Positions 39,754 through 49,126 of a stretch of 64,000 bases of DNA are shown here, in pieces (within the stretch, counting starts at the first letter, position 1; each line of letters starts with the position of its first letter). The position numbers were made by a program, and so were the translations under genes. Where the stretch lies: positions 248,001-312,000 of the forward strand of contig JAXLXO010000004.1 in the NCBI GenBank assembly GCA_046327915.1. The letters run 5' to 3'. The DNA comes from VGTK01 sp046327915. GTDB taxonomy: Bacteria > Desulfobacterota > Binatia > UBA12015. The notes under the pieces are model-generated. The model was not told where the DNA came from and did not search any database. It was given only the letters and a program-made list of their open reading frames with translations.

Positions 39754-40865
39754 GCGAGCGTCGCGAGGTCGATGCGGTACAGCTCCGCGACGTTGTCGCA
39801 CAGGATCGCGCGGCGCTGCTCGTCGCTGAGCAGTGCCGCGTGCTTCGCGAGCATCTCCTGCGACCACGGCCACGTCGAGTCGCTGTGCGGGAAATCGTTC
39901 GCCCACATGAGGCGCTTCCAGTTCATCATCTCGACGCTCTGGAACGCGACCCAGTCGTCCTGGAACGTCGTGTAGATGCCGGCCGCGAAGTACTCCGACG
40001 GCAGCTTGGTGAGCGTCTGTCCGGGCGGCAGCCAGTTCCGGTGCCGCTTGAAGGCGTGGTCCATGCGGTACATGAAGTGCGGCACCCAGCCGGCGTCCGC
40101 CTCGACGCACACGACGCGCAGATCCGGGTGGCGCTCGAACACGCCGCCGAGCACCAGCGTACCCATGATGTCCTGGCAGCCGCGGATCACCGCGAGGAAG
40201 CCGTTCATCTTCGGGCCGCGCACCGGCGACGACTCGCGCGTGGTGAGGATGTGGAACGAGAGCGGCAGCTCGAGGTCCATCGCCGCGTCCCAGAACGCGT
40301 CGTACACGGGCGAGTCGTAGTCCTCGACCACCGGATTTCCCGGCATCATGACGCCTCGCAGCCCCAGATCCTTGATGCGCTTCAGGTCCGCGATGCCCTC
40401 CTCCGGCGAGCGCATCGCGGTCTGTCCGACGCCGAGGAGGCGCGCCGGGTGCGCCGAGCAGTAGTCCGCGATCCAGCGGTTGTAGGCGTCGAAGCAGGCC
40501 TTCTTGTAGTCGGCGTCGCGGTGGTTGCAGAGCGCCATGCCGACGGTCGGGTAGATGACCTCGGCGTCGACGCCGTCGCGCTTCTGGTCGGCGAGGCGCG
40601 CGTCCGGATCCCAGCCGCCGCGGTGCAGGTCCTCGAAGCGCGTGCCCATGAGCCGGATCTCCTCCGGCGGCTTGCCCGCGGCGGCGACGATGCCCATCGG
40701 GATCGGCGTCTTCATCCCGTCGATGACGAACACGTCGCCGGCGCCGTCGATGTGGCGCAGGTGCGGCGCGCGGTCGCGCCAGGCCGGGTCGATGTACTTG
40801 ACGTAGCAGTCGGGCGGCTCGGTGATGTGCGAGTCGGCGGAGATGATCGGATGCTTCGTGCTCAC
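39750..40865 (-). CDS. Amidohydrolase family protein (amidohydrolase 2, second copy)
   Basis: 371 residues from GTG 40865, overlapping the beta-helix gene stop (40862). ISADSHITEPPDCYV, VIDGMKTPIP, SFHILTTRES and WANDFPHSDSTWPWS place it with the protein at 28248-29363: same length and motif positions (DSH, WPWS/WPYS). Probably a metal-dependent hydrolase or decarboxylase. The two copies may serve related substrates. Confidence 0.85.
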   Translation of the reverse strand: MSTKHPIISADSHITEPPDCYVKYIDPAWRDRAPHLRHIDGAGDVFVIDGMKTPIPMGIVAAAGKPPEEIRLMGTRFEDLHRGGWDPDARLADQKRDGVDAEVIYPTVGMALCNHRDADYKKACFDAYNRWIADYCSAHPARLLGVGQTAMRSPEEGIADLKRIKDLGLRGVMMPGNPVVEDYDSPVYDAFWDAAMDLELPLSFHILTTRESSPVRGPKMNGFLAVIRGCQDIMGTLVLGGVFERHPDLRVVCVEADAGWVPHFMYRMDHAFKRHRNWLPPGQTLTKLPSEYFAAGIYTTFQDDWVAFQSVEMMNWKRLMWANDFPHSDSTWPWSQEMLAKHAALLSDEQRRAILCDNVAELYRIDLATLA

Positions 40866-42040
40866 GGTGCCTCGTATGCACCCAGATCGCACGGCGTGGC
40901 ACGCGCCACGCCGCGCTGATCGGTGCCCTTGCAGCTCTTGATGGCGGCGGCGATCGCCGGACTTCCGGGAAGGAGCGCGCGCGTCTCGGTCGGACCGCCG
41001 TTGTCCTGCAGCGGTCCGAGCAGCGGATCCGTGGCGATCGGCGTCTGGCCGACGAACGGGCACGCGCTCGCCTCGATCAGGTTCGGGCCGACGAGGCGGA
41101 GCCGCGTATCTCCGCCGTCGTTGTCGCAGTCGGCGAGCGCGTTGTCGGCGAGGATCGACGACTGCACGACGGCGCGGGCCTCGGAGTACGCGTCGTCCTG
41201 TACGAAGAGTCCAATGCCTCCGTTGCCCGCCACCGTCGTCCGGACCAGCTGCACGGTCGAGGGCGCTACCACGACCACGCCGCTGTCCCCGTTGTCGCTC
41301 ACGGTGCTGTCGACGAGCTTCAGCGTGCGGCCCTCGACGCCGATGCCACCGTGGGTGTTGCCGCTGATCGTGCTGCGAAGGATCGTCCCCGAGGAGACCA
41401 GCAGTCCGCCGCCGTTGTCGCGCACCACGCTGTCCGTCAAGTCGACCCGGCCGTAGGAGTGGACGGCGCCGTGCGCGTTGTCGGCGATCGAGCTCCGGAT
41501 CACGTCGAGCCGGCTCCCGACGCTCAACGTGATCGCGTCGAAGGAGAAGAACGACAGATTGCCCGCGATGACGCTGTCGACGATCGTCACCCGGGCACGG
41601 ACCGCGCTGTAGAGCGTGCCGATCGCCTGGTCGCCGTTGTCGCGCAGGACGCATCCGGTGACGGCGAGCTTCGTCCGGTCCTCGAGGTGGATCCCGTCGT
41701 ACTGGGCACCCGCGACGGTGAGGTCGCGCAGCGCGAGCTCACCGCGCGACGGGACGGTGATCGCGTCGCCGGTCGGATCGCCCTGGATCACCGTGAGCGC
41801 GGCACCGGCCCCCGCGATGGTGATCCCGCCGCGGATCGCCGGGATGCTCAGGTTGCCGACGTAGGTGCCCGGCTCGACGTGGATCACCGACTTCGAGGCG
41901 GCGGCGTCGACGGCGGCCTGCACCGAGGCGAAGCAGCCGCCGGTTCCACCCGGGTTCACGCAGAGGTCCGGCGGCGCGGCCCCGCCCGGGCCGGCGATCG
42001 CGATCAGGATCGCGAGCGATGCGATCGTGCGGTGCAGCAT
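40862..42040 (-). CDS. Secreted right-handed beta-helix protein, choice-of-anchor Q type
   Basis: 392 residues from ATG 42040 with a signal peptide (IASLAILIAIAGPGGAA). Many parallel beta-helix coils (GDAITVPSRGELALRDLTVAG, TVSDNGDSGVVVVAPSTVQLV). A C-terminal block DNGGPTETRALLPGSPAI, TDQRGV and CDLGAYE is the choice-of-anchor Q signature. Related in domain plan to 60626-61822. Likely exported; no catalytic residues seen. Confidence 0.8.
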   Translation of the reverse strand: MLHRTIASLAILIAIAGPGGAAPPDLCVNPGGTGGCFASVQAAVDAAASKSVIHVEPGTYVGNLSIPAIRGGITIAGAGAALTVIQGDPTGDAITVPSRGELALRDLTVAGAQYDGIHLEDRTKLAVTGCVLRDNGDQAIGTLYSAVRARVTIVDSVIAGNLSFFSFDAITLSVGSRLDVIRSSIADNAHGAVHSYGRVDLTDSVVRDNGGGLLVSSGTILRSTISGNTHGGIGVEGRTLKLVDSTVSDNGDSGVVVVAPSTVQLVRTTVAGNGGIGLFVQDDAYSEARAVVQSSILADNALADCDNDGGDTRLRLVGPNLIEASACPFVGQTPIATDPLLGPLQDNGGPTETRALLPGSPAIAAAIKSCKGTDQRGVARATPCDLGAYEAP

Positions 42041-42250
42041 GAGCGGTCCTTTCCTCGCCGGTCGGATCTCGCCGGCAGCAGCGGTGCTCACCGTACCCGG
42101 AAGCGGAAGCGAAGAGCGTCCGGTCTAGTCCGCCGGCGAAGACCCCGTCAACCCGGCTTCGACGCGGCCGATCGGCGGCAGCCCCCGGCACGACGGCACC
42201 GGCTCGCCACGGGCTCCACAGCGTCCGCTCTTTGTGCCAAACGTGCCCGC

Positions 42251-42751
42251 GTGGCGACGCCGACCCCGCGGCCCCGCACGCCGCTCCTTCTCGCCTGCTG
42301 CATGCTGCTGCTCGGCTGCGCGGCCGCGAACCTCGACGTGACGAGCCCGGTCCCGCTGCCGATCGACCGCGTCTCGATCACGCTGCGCGACGCGACCGGC
42401 GGCGATGTCTCGGAGGACGACCTGCGCGGCTTCAAGCGCATCGTCACGCGCGCGCTGCTCGCCGCCGGAATCGAGGTCGTGCCGTCGCCGAAGAAGCACA
42501 CCGCGCGCGTCATCGGCACGATCGAGCAGTGGGACCCGGGGATTCGCGCGCTGCGTGCGGTGTCGCGCTGGGGCTTCGGCACCGGAGGCCTCGACACCAC
42601 GTGGGAGGTGCAGGACGGCTTCGGCAGCTCGCTCGCGACCTGCCGCATCGACGGCAGCGTCTCGACCGGAACCTTCGGCGGCAGCTTCGAGGACGTGCAG
42701 CAGGAGGCCGGGCAGGCGCTCGTCCGCTTCCTGCGCGGCGACATTCGATAG
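42251..42751 (+). CDS. DUF4410-like lipoprotein
   Basis: 166 residues from GTG 42251. Signal helix LLLACCMLLLGCAA with a lipobox (LLGC). The mature part (VTRALLAAGIEVVP, ARVIGTIEQWDPGIRALRAV) resembles DUF4410 proteins, which are often in the outer membrane. There is no clear ribosome site. It is followed 38 bp later by the sulfotransferase. Confidence 0.7.
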   Translation: MATPTPRPRTPLLLACCMLLLGCAAANLDVTSPVPLPIDRVSITLRDATGGDVSEDDLRGFKRIVTRALLAAGIEVVPSPKKHTARVIGTIEQWDPGIRALRAVSRWGFGTGGLDTTWEVQDGFGSSLATCRIDGSVSTGTFGGSFEDVQQEAGQALVRFLRGDIR

Positions 42752-42789
42752 GCTTGGCCGGAGCGCGCGCGCCCGTATAGAAGCGCGCG

Positions 42790-43962
42790 ATGGCCGACAC
42801 CTCCATTCTCGACGCCGACGCGCTGCTCGCGTCCGCACGTGGCGCGACCGGGCTCGAGAGCCTCGGCGAGGACACCTGGCGCGACGGGCTCGTACGCCTG
42901 ATCGATGCGTTGAAGAGCGAAGCGCGCCTCAACGACATCGGCGTGCAGGTCGCGATGGGCGACGTGCTGCTCTACTTGACGAACCGCCTCGGCATCGTCG
43001 ACTGGCACGCGCGCCATCCCGAGCTCGCGCGCACCGACGTCGTGCCGCCGATCGTCATCGTCGGCCAGGGCCGCACCGGCACGACCATCCTGCACGACGT
43101 GCTGGCGCAGGATCCCGCGAACCGCGTGCCGCTCACGTGGGAGGTGGACAAGCCGCTGCCGCCGCCCGAGAGCGCGACCTACGGGACCGACCCGCGCATC
43201 GACGAGTCGCAGCAGCAGCTCGACATGACCGAGCTGGTGATTCCGGGCTTCAAGACCATGCACCCGATCGGTGCGCTGCACGCGCAGGAGTGCGTGCGCA
43301 TGACCGCGGGCGACTTCCGCAGCATGATCTTCCCGACGCAGTACCGCGTGCCGTCGTACGCGAAGTGGCTGCTCTATGAAGCCGACATGGCGCCGGCCTA
43401 CCGCTGGCACCGGAAGTACCTGCAGGTGCTGCAGTCGCGGCATCATGGCGCGCGCTGGGTGCTGAAGTCGCCGGGCCACGTGTGGTGCCTGCCGGACCTG
43501 CTCGCCGAGTATCCGAACGCGCTGCTCGTGCAGACGCACCGTGACCCGCTGCGCATCATCGCGTCGCTCGCATCGCTGATCTCGACGCTGCGCCTGCTCG
43601 CGACCGACGAGAGCCCGATCGCGGACGGCGGGCAGGAGTTCGCGGAGTATCTGATCGAGGGCCTCGACCGTTCCGTCGCGGCGCGCGAGAGCGGTGCCGT
43701 TCCCGCCGAGCGCGTGATCGACGTCCACTTCCGCGACTTCCTCGCCGATCCGCTGACCACCGTGCGCGGCATCTACGATCGCCTCGGCCTCGAGCTCACC
43801 CCGGACGCGGAAGCGCGCATGCGCGCCTTCATCGCGGCGAACCCGCAGGGCAAGCACGGGCTGCACCACTACGACTTCGCCGACACCGGCCTCGACGCCG
43901 GCTACTGGCGCGGGCGCTCGCGGCGCTACCAGCAGTACTTCGACGTCGCGAGCGAGAAGTGA
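42790..43962 (+). CDS. PAPS-dependent sulfotransferase family protein
   Basis: 390 residues from ATG 42790. The 5'-phosphosulfate binding loop VGQGRTGTTIL (about 91-101), the 3'-phosphate region THRDPLRIIASLASL (about 246), and WVLKSPGHVWCLPDLLAEYPNAL are typical of the Sulfotransferase_3 group. Cytosolic, transfers sulfate to a hydroxyl or amine. No PAPS synthesis genes are nearby; the acceptor may be a lipid or steroid. Confidence 0.9.
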   Translation: MADTSILDADALLASARGATGLESLGEDTWRDGLVRLIDALKSEARLNDIGVQVAMGDVLLYLTNRLGIVDWHARHPELARTDVVPPIVIVGQGRTGTTILHDVLAQDPANRVPLTWEVDKPLPPPESATYGTDPRIDESQQQLDMTELVIPGFKTMHPIGALHAQECVRMTAGDFRSMIFPTQYRVPSYAKWLLYEADMAPAYRWHRKYLQVLQSRHHGARWVLKSPGHVWCLPDLLAEYPNALLVQTHRDPLRIIASLASLISTLRLLATDESPIADGGQEFAEYLIEGLDRSVAARESGAVPAERVIDVHFRDFLADPLTTVRGIYDRLGLELTPDAEARMRAFIAANPQGKHGLHHYDFADTGLDAGYWRGRSRRYQQYFDVASEK

Positions 43963-44227
43963 GCCCCGGCCGGCCGTAGCCCGGCCGCCTCCTCTCATCC
44001 CGTCGACGCACCACCGGCGGGCCCGATCCCGAGCGATCCGCGGGGAGTGACGCTCGCGCGAAGAGCAAGGCGCATGCGCCCGCGGCGCGTCCGTTCGGGC
44101 GCACCGTGATTGCTTCGCAGGGCGAGCGCTGCTCTCCTGTGAGATCGACGGGCCACGGAGCGCACGCGCGGAGCGGACCAGCCGCACGCGTCATCGCGCA
44201 CCTCACAAGCAGGACGCGGAGGACAGG

Positions 44228-45796
44228 ATGGATTCACGCCACCCGGGTGGCTTCATGCGCATCGCGATGCTCGCGCTCGCCGCGGTGATCACGGCGAGCG
44301 GTGCCAACGCACAGACGGGTGCCACGCTCGCTCCCGATCTGCAGAGCTTCCTCGTCAACAAGGATCTCGGCAACGAGCGCTGGACGATCAACGTCAACCT
44401 GTTCTCGACGAACCCGAACGACATCATCAACGTCACGGGGAACATCTTCCGCGCCGACGGCGGTCCGGCGAGCTTCGTGACCTGCCTCGTGCGCAGCGAC
44501 TCGACCGGCACGCTGAACGATCCGTCGAGCACGTTCCGCCTCTCCTGCAGCGGCGCCGATGCGTGCACGACCACCGCCGACGCGTGCGCGCGCAACGCCT
44601 GGACGCTGATCTCCGACGACGTCTCCGTGCCGGCGAGCTTCTTCCTGCCGCCCGGCGGCGCCGGTGCGCTGCGCGCCGCACGCGCGCGCGGCATCGTCAC
44701 GCGGACCGCGCTGGCGGATGCCGGCTGGAGGCCCGCGCGCGCTCCCGCGACCGAGCACGGACTCGCCGAGCGTCTCGTCGCGTGGGCGAGCCGTACCTAC
44801 ACCGACTTCCGCGCGTGGGTCGTCAAGCAACGCGACGCCGACTTCCTCGAGCCGCGCAATGCGTACGCGGGCGTGGCAACCGGCCGCGGCGCCACGCTGA
44901 CACTCGACCAGTTCAACTTCCTCGTCACCAAGGACGTCGGGGCGGAGCGCTGGTCGATCTCCTACAGCCTCCAGCCGTCGGTGAGCCTGGAAGGCCTGAT
45001 CGTCAATCAGTTCCTCAGCGTGACCGGCAACGTCTACCAGCCCGACGGCAGCCCGCCGAGCTTCGTGTACTGCACGCAGCGCGCCGACTCGACGGGCACG
45101 CTCGCCGATCCGACGAGCACGTTCCGCTTCTCGTGCTCCGGTGCGGGCGCGTGCACGAGCAATGCGAAGCAGTGCGCGCAGACCGGCTGGTCGCTGATCG
45201 CCGACGACATCCCGCTGCAGGCGAGCTTCTTCCTGCCGGTGGGCGGTCTGCCTGCGACGCCGACCTCCGACCCGGAGATCGTGATCATCGGCCGCACGTC
45301 GGACCCGCCGTCGATCGTCGTGCCGCTCGACGGCAGCGCCGCCACCACGTCCGCGGCAACGACCGCGGGCTCGTGCGACACCAGCGCCGACTGCAGCGTG
45401 GCGAAGCTCGGCGCGTGCACGAGCGTCCCCGGCAAGGTCGTGTTCGTGCCCAACGGCTGCGGCTGCGAGGTCGCGGAGCCGGACCCCGCGTGCATCGGCT
45501 GCGGCGGCGGCGCGAGCGGACAGTGCGGCGGCGACTGCTCGTTCGAGGTCGGCGGCGCGACCGCGCGCGGCACGTGCCTGCCGTTCGACTACGAGAGCGA
45601 GGAGTGCGCCTGCTACGCGGTCGCGGCCGGCGGTGAGCAGACGGTGCAGGGCTGCGGCGGCGTGATCGGCGCCGCGTGCCCGGGCTCCGCCTGCTGCGCG
45701 AACGATCCGCGCGGCTCGTGCAACCCGCTCGATGGCGGCATCGACTGCCCGGGCGTGTGCGTGCCGGGCACCGCGGGCTGCGCCTCGGGCGGCTGA
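44228..45796 (+). CDS. Exported protein with internal duplication and Cys-rich end
   Basis: 522 residues from ATG 44228 (GGAGGA upstream), signal peptide to about residue 30 (LAALAVITASGANA-like). Two copies of a domain of about 110 residues (about 36-150 and 215-340) share FLVxKDxGxERW, VTGNxxxxDGxPxSFVxC, RxDSTGTLxDPxSTFRxSCSG and DDxxxxASFFLPxGG. The last 160 residues carry more than 20 Cys (CGCEVAEPDPACIGCGGG and so on). No family recognised. The 265 bp before it hold no clear gene. Confidence 0.75.
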   Translation: MDSRHPGGFMRIAMLALAAVITASGANAQTGATLAPDLQSFLVNKDLGNERWTINVNLFSTNPNDIINVTGNIFRADGGPASFVTCLVRSDSTGTLNDPSSTFRLSCSGADACTTTADACARNAWTLISDDVSVPASFFLPPGGAGALRAARARGIVTRTALADAGWRPARAPATEHGLAERLVAWASRTYTDFRAWVVKQRDADFLEPRNAYAGVATGRGATLTLDQFNFLVTKDVGAERWSISYSLQPSVSLEGLIVNQFLSVTGNVYQPDGSPPSFVYCTQRADSTGTLADPTSTFRFSCSGAGACTSNAKQCAQTGWSLIADDIPLQASFFLPVGGLPATPTSDPEIVIIGRTSDPPSIVVPLDGSAATTSAATTAGSCDTSADCSVAKLGACTSVPGKVVFVPNGCGCEVAEPDPACIGCGGGASGQCGGDCSFEVGGATARGTCLPFDYESEECACYAVAAGGEQTVQGCGGVIGAACPGSACCANDPRGSCNPLDGGIDCPGVCVPGTAGCASGG

Positions 45797-45803
45797 TCCG
45801 GAT

Positions 45804-45841
45804 GTGCGGCGGGCGCGGCCGACGAGGTCCGCCCGCCGCAC
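45804..45841 (+). terminator. Terminator-like hairpin after exported protein gene
   Basis: A perfect 12-bp stem (45804-45815 with 45830-45841), loop of 14 nt, eight bases after the stop. No U-tract. It lies upstream of the glycosyltransferase gene. Confidence 0.6.
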
Positions 45842-45887
45842 GACCGCGCATCGCCTGCCGACGCGCGGTCCAGTACGGAGAGCCGCG

Positions 45888-47357
45888 ATGCCGCACCGGC
45901 GATCCGCTCTCCTCCTCTTCGCCCTGCTCGTGATCGCGGTGCTGCTGCGGCTCCACCGCCTCGGCGACGAGGCGTGGCTCGACGAGATCCAGACGCACGC
46001 GATCGTGTCGCGGCTCGGCCTCGCCGAGCTCGCGACGACGTACCCGTCGCAGAACCAGCACGTCCTCTACTCGCTGCTCGCGCGCATGGCGATCGTCCTC
46101 TTCGGTGACACGACGGCCGCGCTGCGCCTGCCCGCCGCCGCGTTCGGCGTTCTGAGCGTCGCCGCGACGTACGCGCTGGGGCGCGACCTGCTGTCGCGCC
46201 GCGAGGCGCTCACCGGCGCCGCCCTGCTCGCGGTGTCCGACGTGCACGTGTGGTTCAGCCAGAACGCGCGCGGCTACACCGCGCTGCTGTTCCTGACGCT
46301 GGTATCGAGCCGGCTGCTGCTGCGCGCGCTGGCGAGCGACGACCGGCGCACGTGGGCCGCATGGGGCGCGACGCTCGCGCTCGGCGCATGGATCCACCTG
46401 ACGATGCTCTTCGTGGTCGCGGGCCACGTGCTGCTCGTCCTGCGCCGCCGCCTGCCCGGCACGGGCGACGCGGGCGCGCTGCGCGCGCGGCTGCGCGGGC
46501 CTCTGCTCGGCCTCGCGCTCATGGCCGTCCTCGCGACGGCGGTCTACCTGCCGATCGCGTACGACATCGTCTCCGTGACCGCCGTCGAGGGTCGCGAGGG
46601 CGACGTTCCGCAGTGGTCGAGCACCGGCTGGGCCGTGCGCGAGGTGACGGACCGCCTGCTCGCGTCCTTCACGCATCCGTGGCTCGCGCTGGTCGCGCTG
46701 GCCTGCGGCGTCGCGGGCGTCGCGTCGGTCGCGCGACGGGCGCCGGTGCTGCTCGAGCTGCTGATCGTGCCGGTCGCGGTCGGCCTCGTGATCGTGGCGG
46801 GCTCCGGACACCACGTCTGGCCGCGCTTCTTCTTCTTCGCTTGCGGCTTCGCGGCGCTGGTGACGGCCGCGGGTGCGACGCTGCCCGGCGAGCTCGTCGC
46901 AAGGAGATGGACGCGCGATCCGGTCGCGATCGCACGGGCCGGCAGCGTCACGAGCCTGCTGCTCGTCGCGGCTCTCGCGCTCGGACTTCCCGCAGCTTAC
47001 GGGCCCAAGCAGCGCTTCGCCGAAGCGCGGGCGCTCGTCGAGCGGCTCGCCGGTCCCGGGGACGCGGTGGCCACGGTCGGCCCGGCGAGGAAGGTCCTGC
47101 GCGACGCGTGGCAGCTGCCGTGGACCCGCGTCGGCAGCGCGGCGGAGCTGGACCGCGTCCGCGCGTCGGCCGCGCACACGTGGCTCGTGCACTCCTTTCC
47201 GATCCAGCTGCATGGTGCGCACCCCGACATCGCGCGTGCGCTCGACGCGAGCTTCGATCTCGTCGCGCGCTTCGACGGCACGCTGCGCGGCGGCGAGGTG
47301 CTCGTCTGGCGGTCGCGCGACGCGGACGCAGTGGCCTCGCCGGCGCCGCGCCGCTAA
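45888..47357 (+). CDS. GT39-like membrane glycosyltransferase
   Basis: 489 residues with about 10 helices. The N-terminal LHRLGDEAWLDEIQTHAI with an acidic DE after the first helix is the catalytic-loop pattern of PMT/ArnT-type (GT39/GT83) enzymes. SQNARGYTALLFLTL and LGAWIHLTMLFVVAGH are typical later segments. Transfers a sugar from a polyprenyl-phosphate donor to an extracytoplasmic acceptor. Start ATG 45888. Confidence 0.85.
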   Translation: MPHRRSALLLFALLVIAVLLRLHRLGDEAWLDEIQTHAIVSRLGLAELATTYPSQNQHVLYSLLARMAIVLFGDTTAALRLPAAAFGVLSVAATYALGRDLLSRREALTGAALLAVSDVHVWFSQNARGYTALLFLTLVSSRLLLRALASDDRRTWAAWGATLALGAWIHLTMLFVVAGHVLLVLRRRLPGTGDAGALRARLRGPLLGLALMAVLATAVYLPIAYDIVSVTAVEGREGDVPQWSSTGWAVREVTDRLLASFTHPWLALVALACGVAGVASVARRAPVLLELLIVPVAVGLVIVAGSGHHVWPRFFFFACGFAALVTAAGATLPGELVARRWTRDPVAIARAGSVTSLLLVAALALGLPAAYGPKQRFAEARALVERLAGPGDAVATVGPARKVLRDAWQLPWTRVGSAAELDRVRASAAHTWLVHSFPIQLHGAHPDIARALDASFDLVARFDGTLRGGEVLVWRSRDADAVASPAPRR

Positions 47358-47407
47358 GGTCCGAGCCGCGTCGCGCGACGGAACGCGCGCGCAGAGAGAG
47401 ATCGCTC

Positions 47408-48295
47408 ATGCACCGTCGCGACGCATCCGCCCGCTCGACCTCCTCAGCCGGCGATCACGGGATCGCCGCCGGTGACGACGCGGCGCACGGCCCGCAGCGC
47501 GCATCGCGCCGCGGCGTGCTGCTCGGTGGCGCGGCGGCGCTCGCGAGCGGCGCGGCCGGCGTGGCGCTCGGCTACCGCTTCCGGACCGAGATCCGCGACG
47601 TCAAGCTGCGCGCGATGGCGTGGCCGCTCCAGGTCCCGGCCGAGATGGACGCGTTTCGCCACGAAGCGGCGCGCATCGGCGAGGCGCGCGCGCGGCAGAC
47701 CGCGGACGACGTCACCGCGCTGAAGGCCCGCTACGAGGCGCCGGTGTTCGGCAAGGTCGACGTGTGGGGACTGATCGAGCGCCTCGCGCTCTGCATCGAC
47801 CAGAGCGACCGCCGCCTGTTCTGCGGCAGCCAGTTCGTGCACGCGCAGCAGGTATTCGCCGCGATGCAGACGAACGGCGTCGAGGACGCCGACATGCTGC
47901 TCCTCGCGCTGATCCACGACCTCGGCAAGGTCGTGCTGCTCGCGAACGCGGCACCGGAGGACGTCGTCGGCGTGACGCGGCGAATCTCGGGCGGCGAGCC
48001 CGGCGCAGGCCTCGACCGCGCGATCTACCAGTTCGGGCACGGCGAGTTCCTGCATTCGCGCGTCGCAGGGCTCGTGCCGGAGCACGTCGCGTGGGTCGTG
48101 CGCTGGCACAACATCGACGTCGCCGCCGAGAGCCCGCTCATGACCGCGCAGGAGCGCGAGTGGGCAGAGCGCTGGCTGGTGCCCTTCCAGCGCTTCGACG
48201 GCGACTTCGTGTCGCCGTACTACGTGCCGAAGATCGACCTCGCGCGCTGCCGCGAGATCGTGCAGCGCGCGTTCCCGTCGCCCGTACTGGTTTGA
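47408..48295 (+). CDS. Tat-exported MIOX-like HD-domain protein
   Basis: 295 residues. A twin-arginine signal (RR at residues 34-35, then GVLLGGAAALASGAAGVALG) precedes a domain resembling myo-inositol oxygenase. It has a first His (FVHAQQVF), the HD pair in LIHDLGKVV (170-171), GHGEF, RWHN, and a YDL-like end WLVPFQRFDGDFVSPYYVPKID. These are the di-iron ligand positions of MIOX-type oxygenases. I see ligands but cannot tell oxygenase from phosphohydrolase. It ends 4 bp from the convergent SDR stop. Confidence 0.72.
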   Translation: MHRRDASARSTSSAGDHGIAAGDDAAHGPQRASRRGVLLGGAAALASGAAGVALGYRFRTEIRDVKLRAMAWPLQVPAEMDAFRHEAARIGEARARQTADDVTALKARYEAPVFGKVDVWGLIERLALCIDQSDRRLFCGSQFVHAQQVFAAMQTNGVEDADMLLLALIHDLGKVVLLANAAPEDVVGVTRRISGGEPGAGLDRAIYQFGHGEFLHSRVAGLVPEHVAWVVRWHNIDVAAESPLMTAQEREWAERWLVPFQRFDGDFVSPYYVPKIDLARCREIVQRAFPSPVLV

Positions 48296-48299
48296 AGGG

Positions 48300-49109
48300 T
48301 CAGCCCGGCTCGCCGGCGCGGTCGAGGTCGGCGAGCACGCTCGCGAAGCGCGCCTCGAGCAGCGGACGGAACGCCGCGTGCGTGAAGGCGTACGGCGTGT
48401 CGTCGCGGATGCCGCGCAGGACGTGCGGTCCGATCGTCTCGGGATCGTCGCCCGCGTCGAGCAGGAAGCCCAGCGCTTCGACGTCCTTCTGCCCCTCGCC
48501 ATAGGACGCAGCGCGGCCGCGCGACGCGTCCGCGAGCCGCGTGCGGTAGGCGCCCGGACAGAGCACGGTCACGCCGACGCCGTGCTGCGCGAGCTCGTCG
48601 CGCAGCGACTCCGAGAAGCCGACGATCGCGTACTTGGTCGTGCAGTAGACGCCGAGATCGCCGCCCGCGAGGAAGCCGCCGATCGACGCCGTGTTGACGA
48701 CGTGCCCCGCGCCGCGCGCGACCATCGCCGGCGCGAACGCGCGGCAGCCGTGCACGACGCCCATGAGATTGACGTCGACGAGCCAGCGCCAGTCCGCGTC
48801 GGTCGCGTCGAGCAGCTTGCCGCCGACCGCGACACCGGCGTTGTTGCACAGCACCGCGACCGGGCCGAGATCGCGCTCGACGTCCGCAGCGAGACGCTCG
48901 ACCGAAGCCGCGTCCGCAACGTCGACGTGGAACGGGCGCGCGTGTCCGTTCCGCGTCGCGACCAGCTCGCAGGTCTCCGCCGCGCCGTCGCGATCGCGGT
49001 CCGCGACCGCGACGCTCATGCCCGCGCCGACGAGCGCCAGCGCAATGCCGCGCCCGATGCCGCTCGCGGCTCCGGTGACCACCGCGACTTTCCCCCGCAG
49101 CTCTCGCAT
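48300..49109 (-). CDS. Short-chain dehydrogenase/reductase
   Basis: 269 residues. Cofactor loop TGAASGIGRGIA, NNAGVAVGG, catalytic Ser in NTASIGG, and YCTTK (Tyr-x3-Lys). Classical SDR using NAD(P). A C-terminal extension of about 30 residues is more variable. Followed upstream by the histidine phosphatase gene 17 bp away. Substrate unknown. Confidence 0.92.
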   Translation of the reverse strand: MRELRGKVAVVTGAASGIGRGIALALVGAGMSVAVADRDRDGAAETCELVATRNGHARPFHVDVADAASVERLAADVERDLGPVAVLCNNAGVAVGGKLLDATDADWRWLVDVNLMGVVHGCRAFAPAMVARGAGHVVNTASIGGFLAGGDLGVYCTTKYAIVGFSESLRDELAQHGVGVTVLCPGAYRTRLADASRGRAASYGEGQKDVEALGFLLDAGDDPETIGPHVLRGIRDDTPYAFTHAAFRPLLEARFASVLADLDRAGEPG

Positions 49110-49126
49110 CGCTCGTCCCTCCGCGC

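Noticed and set aside
44100..44220. Possible promoter or leader before the duplicated-domain protein
   Set aside because: No convincing -35/-10 pair or structure could be found; only weak GC-rich palindromes.
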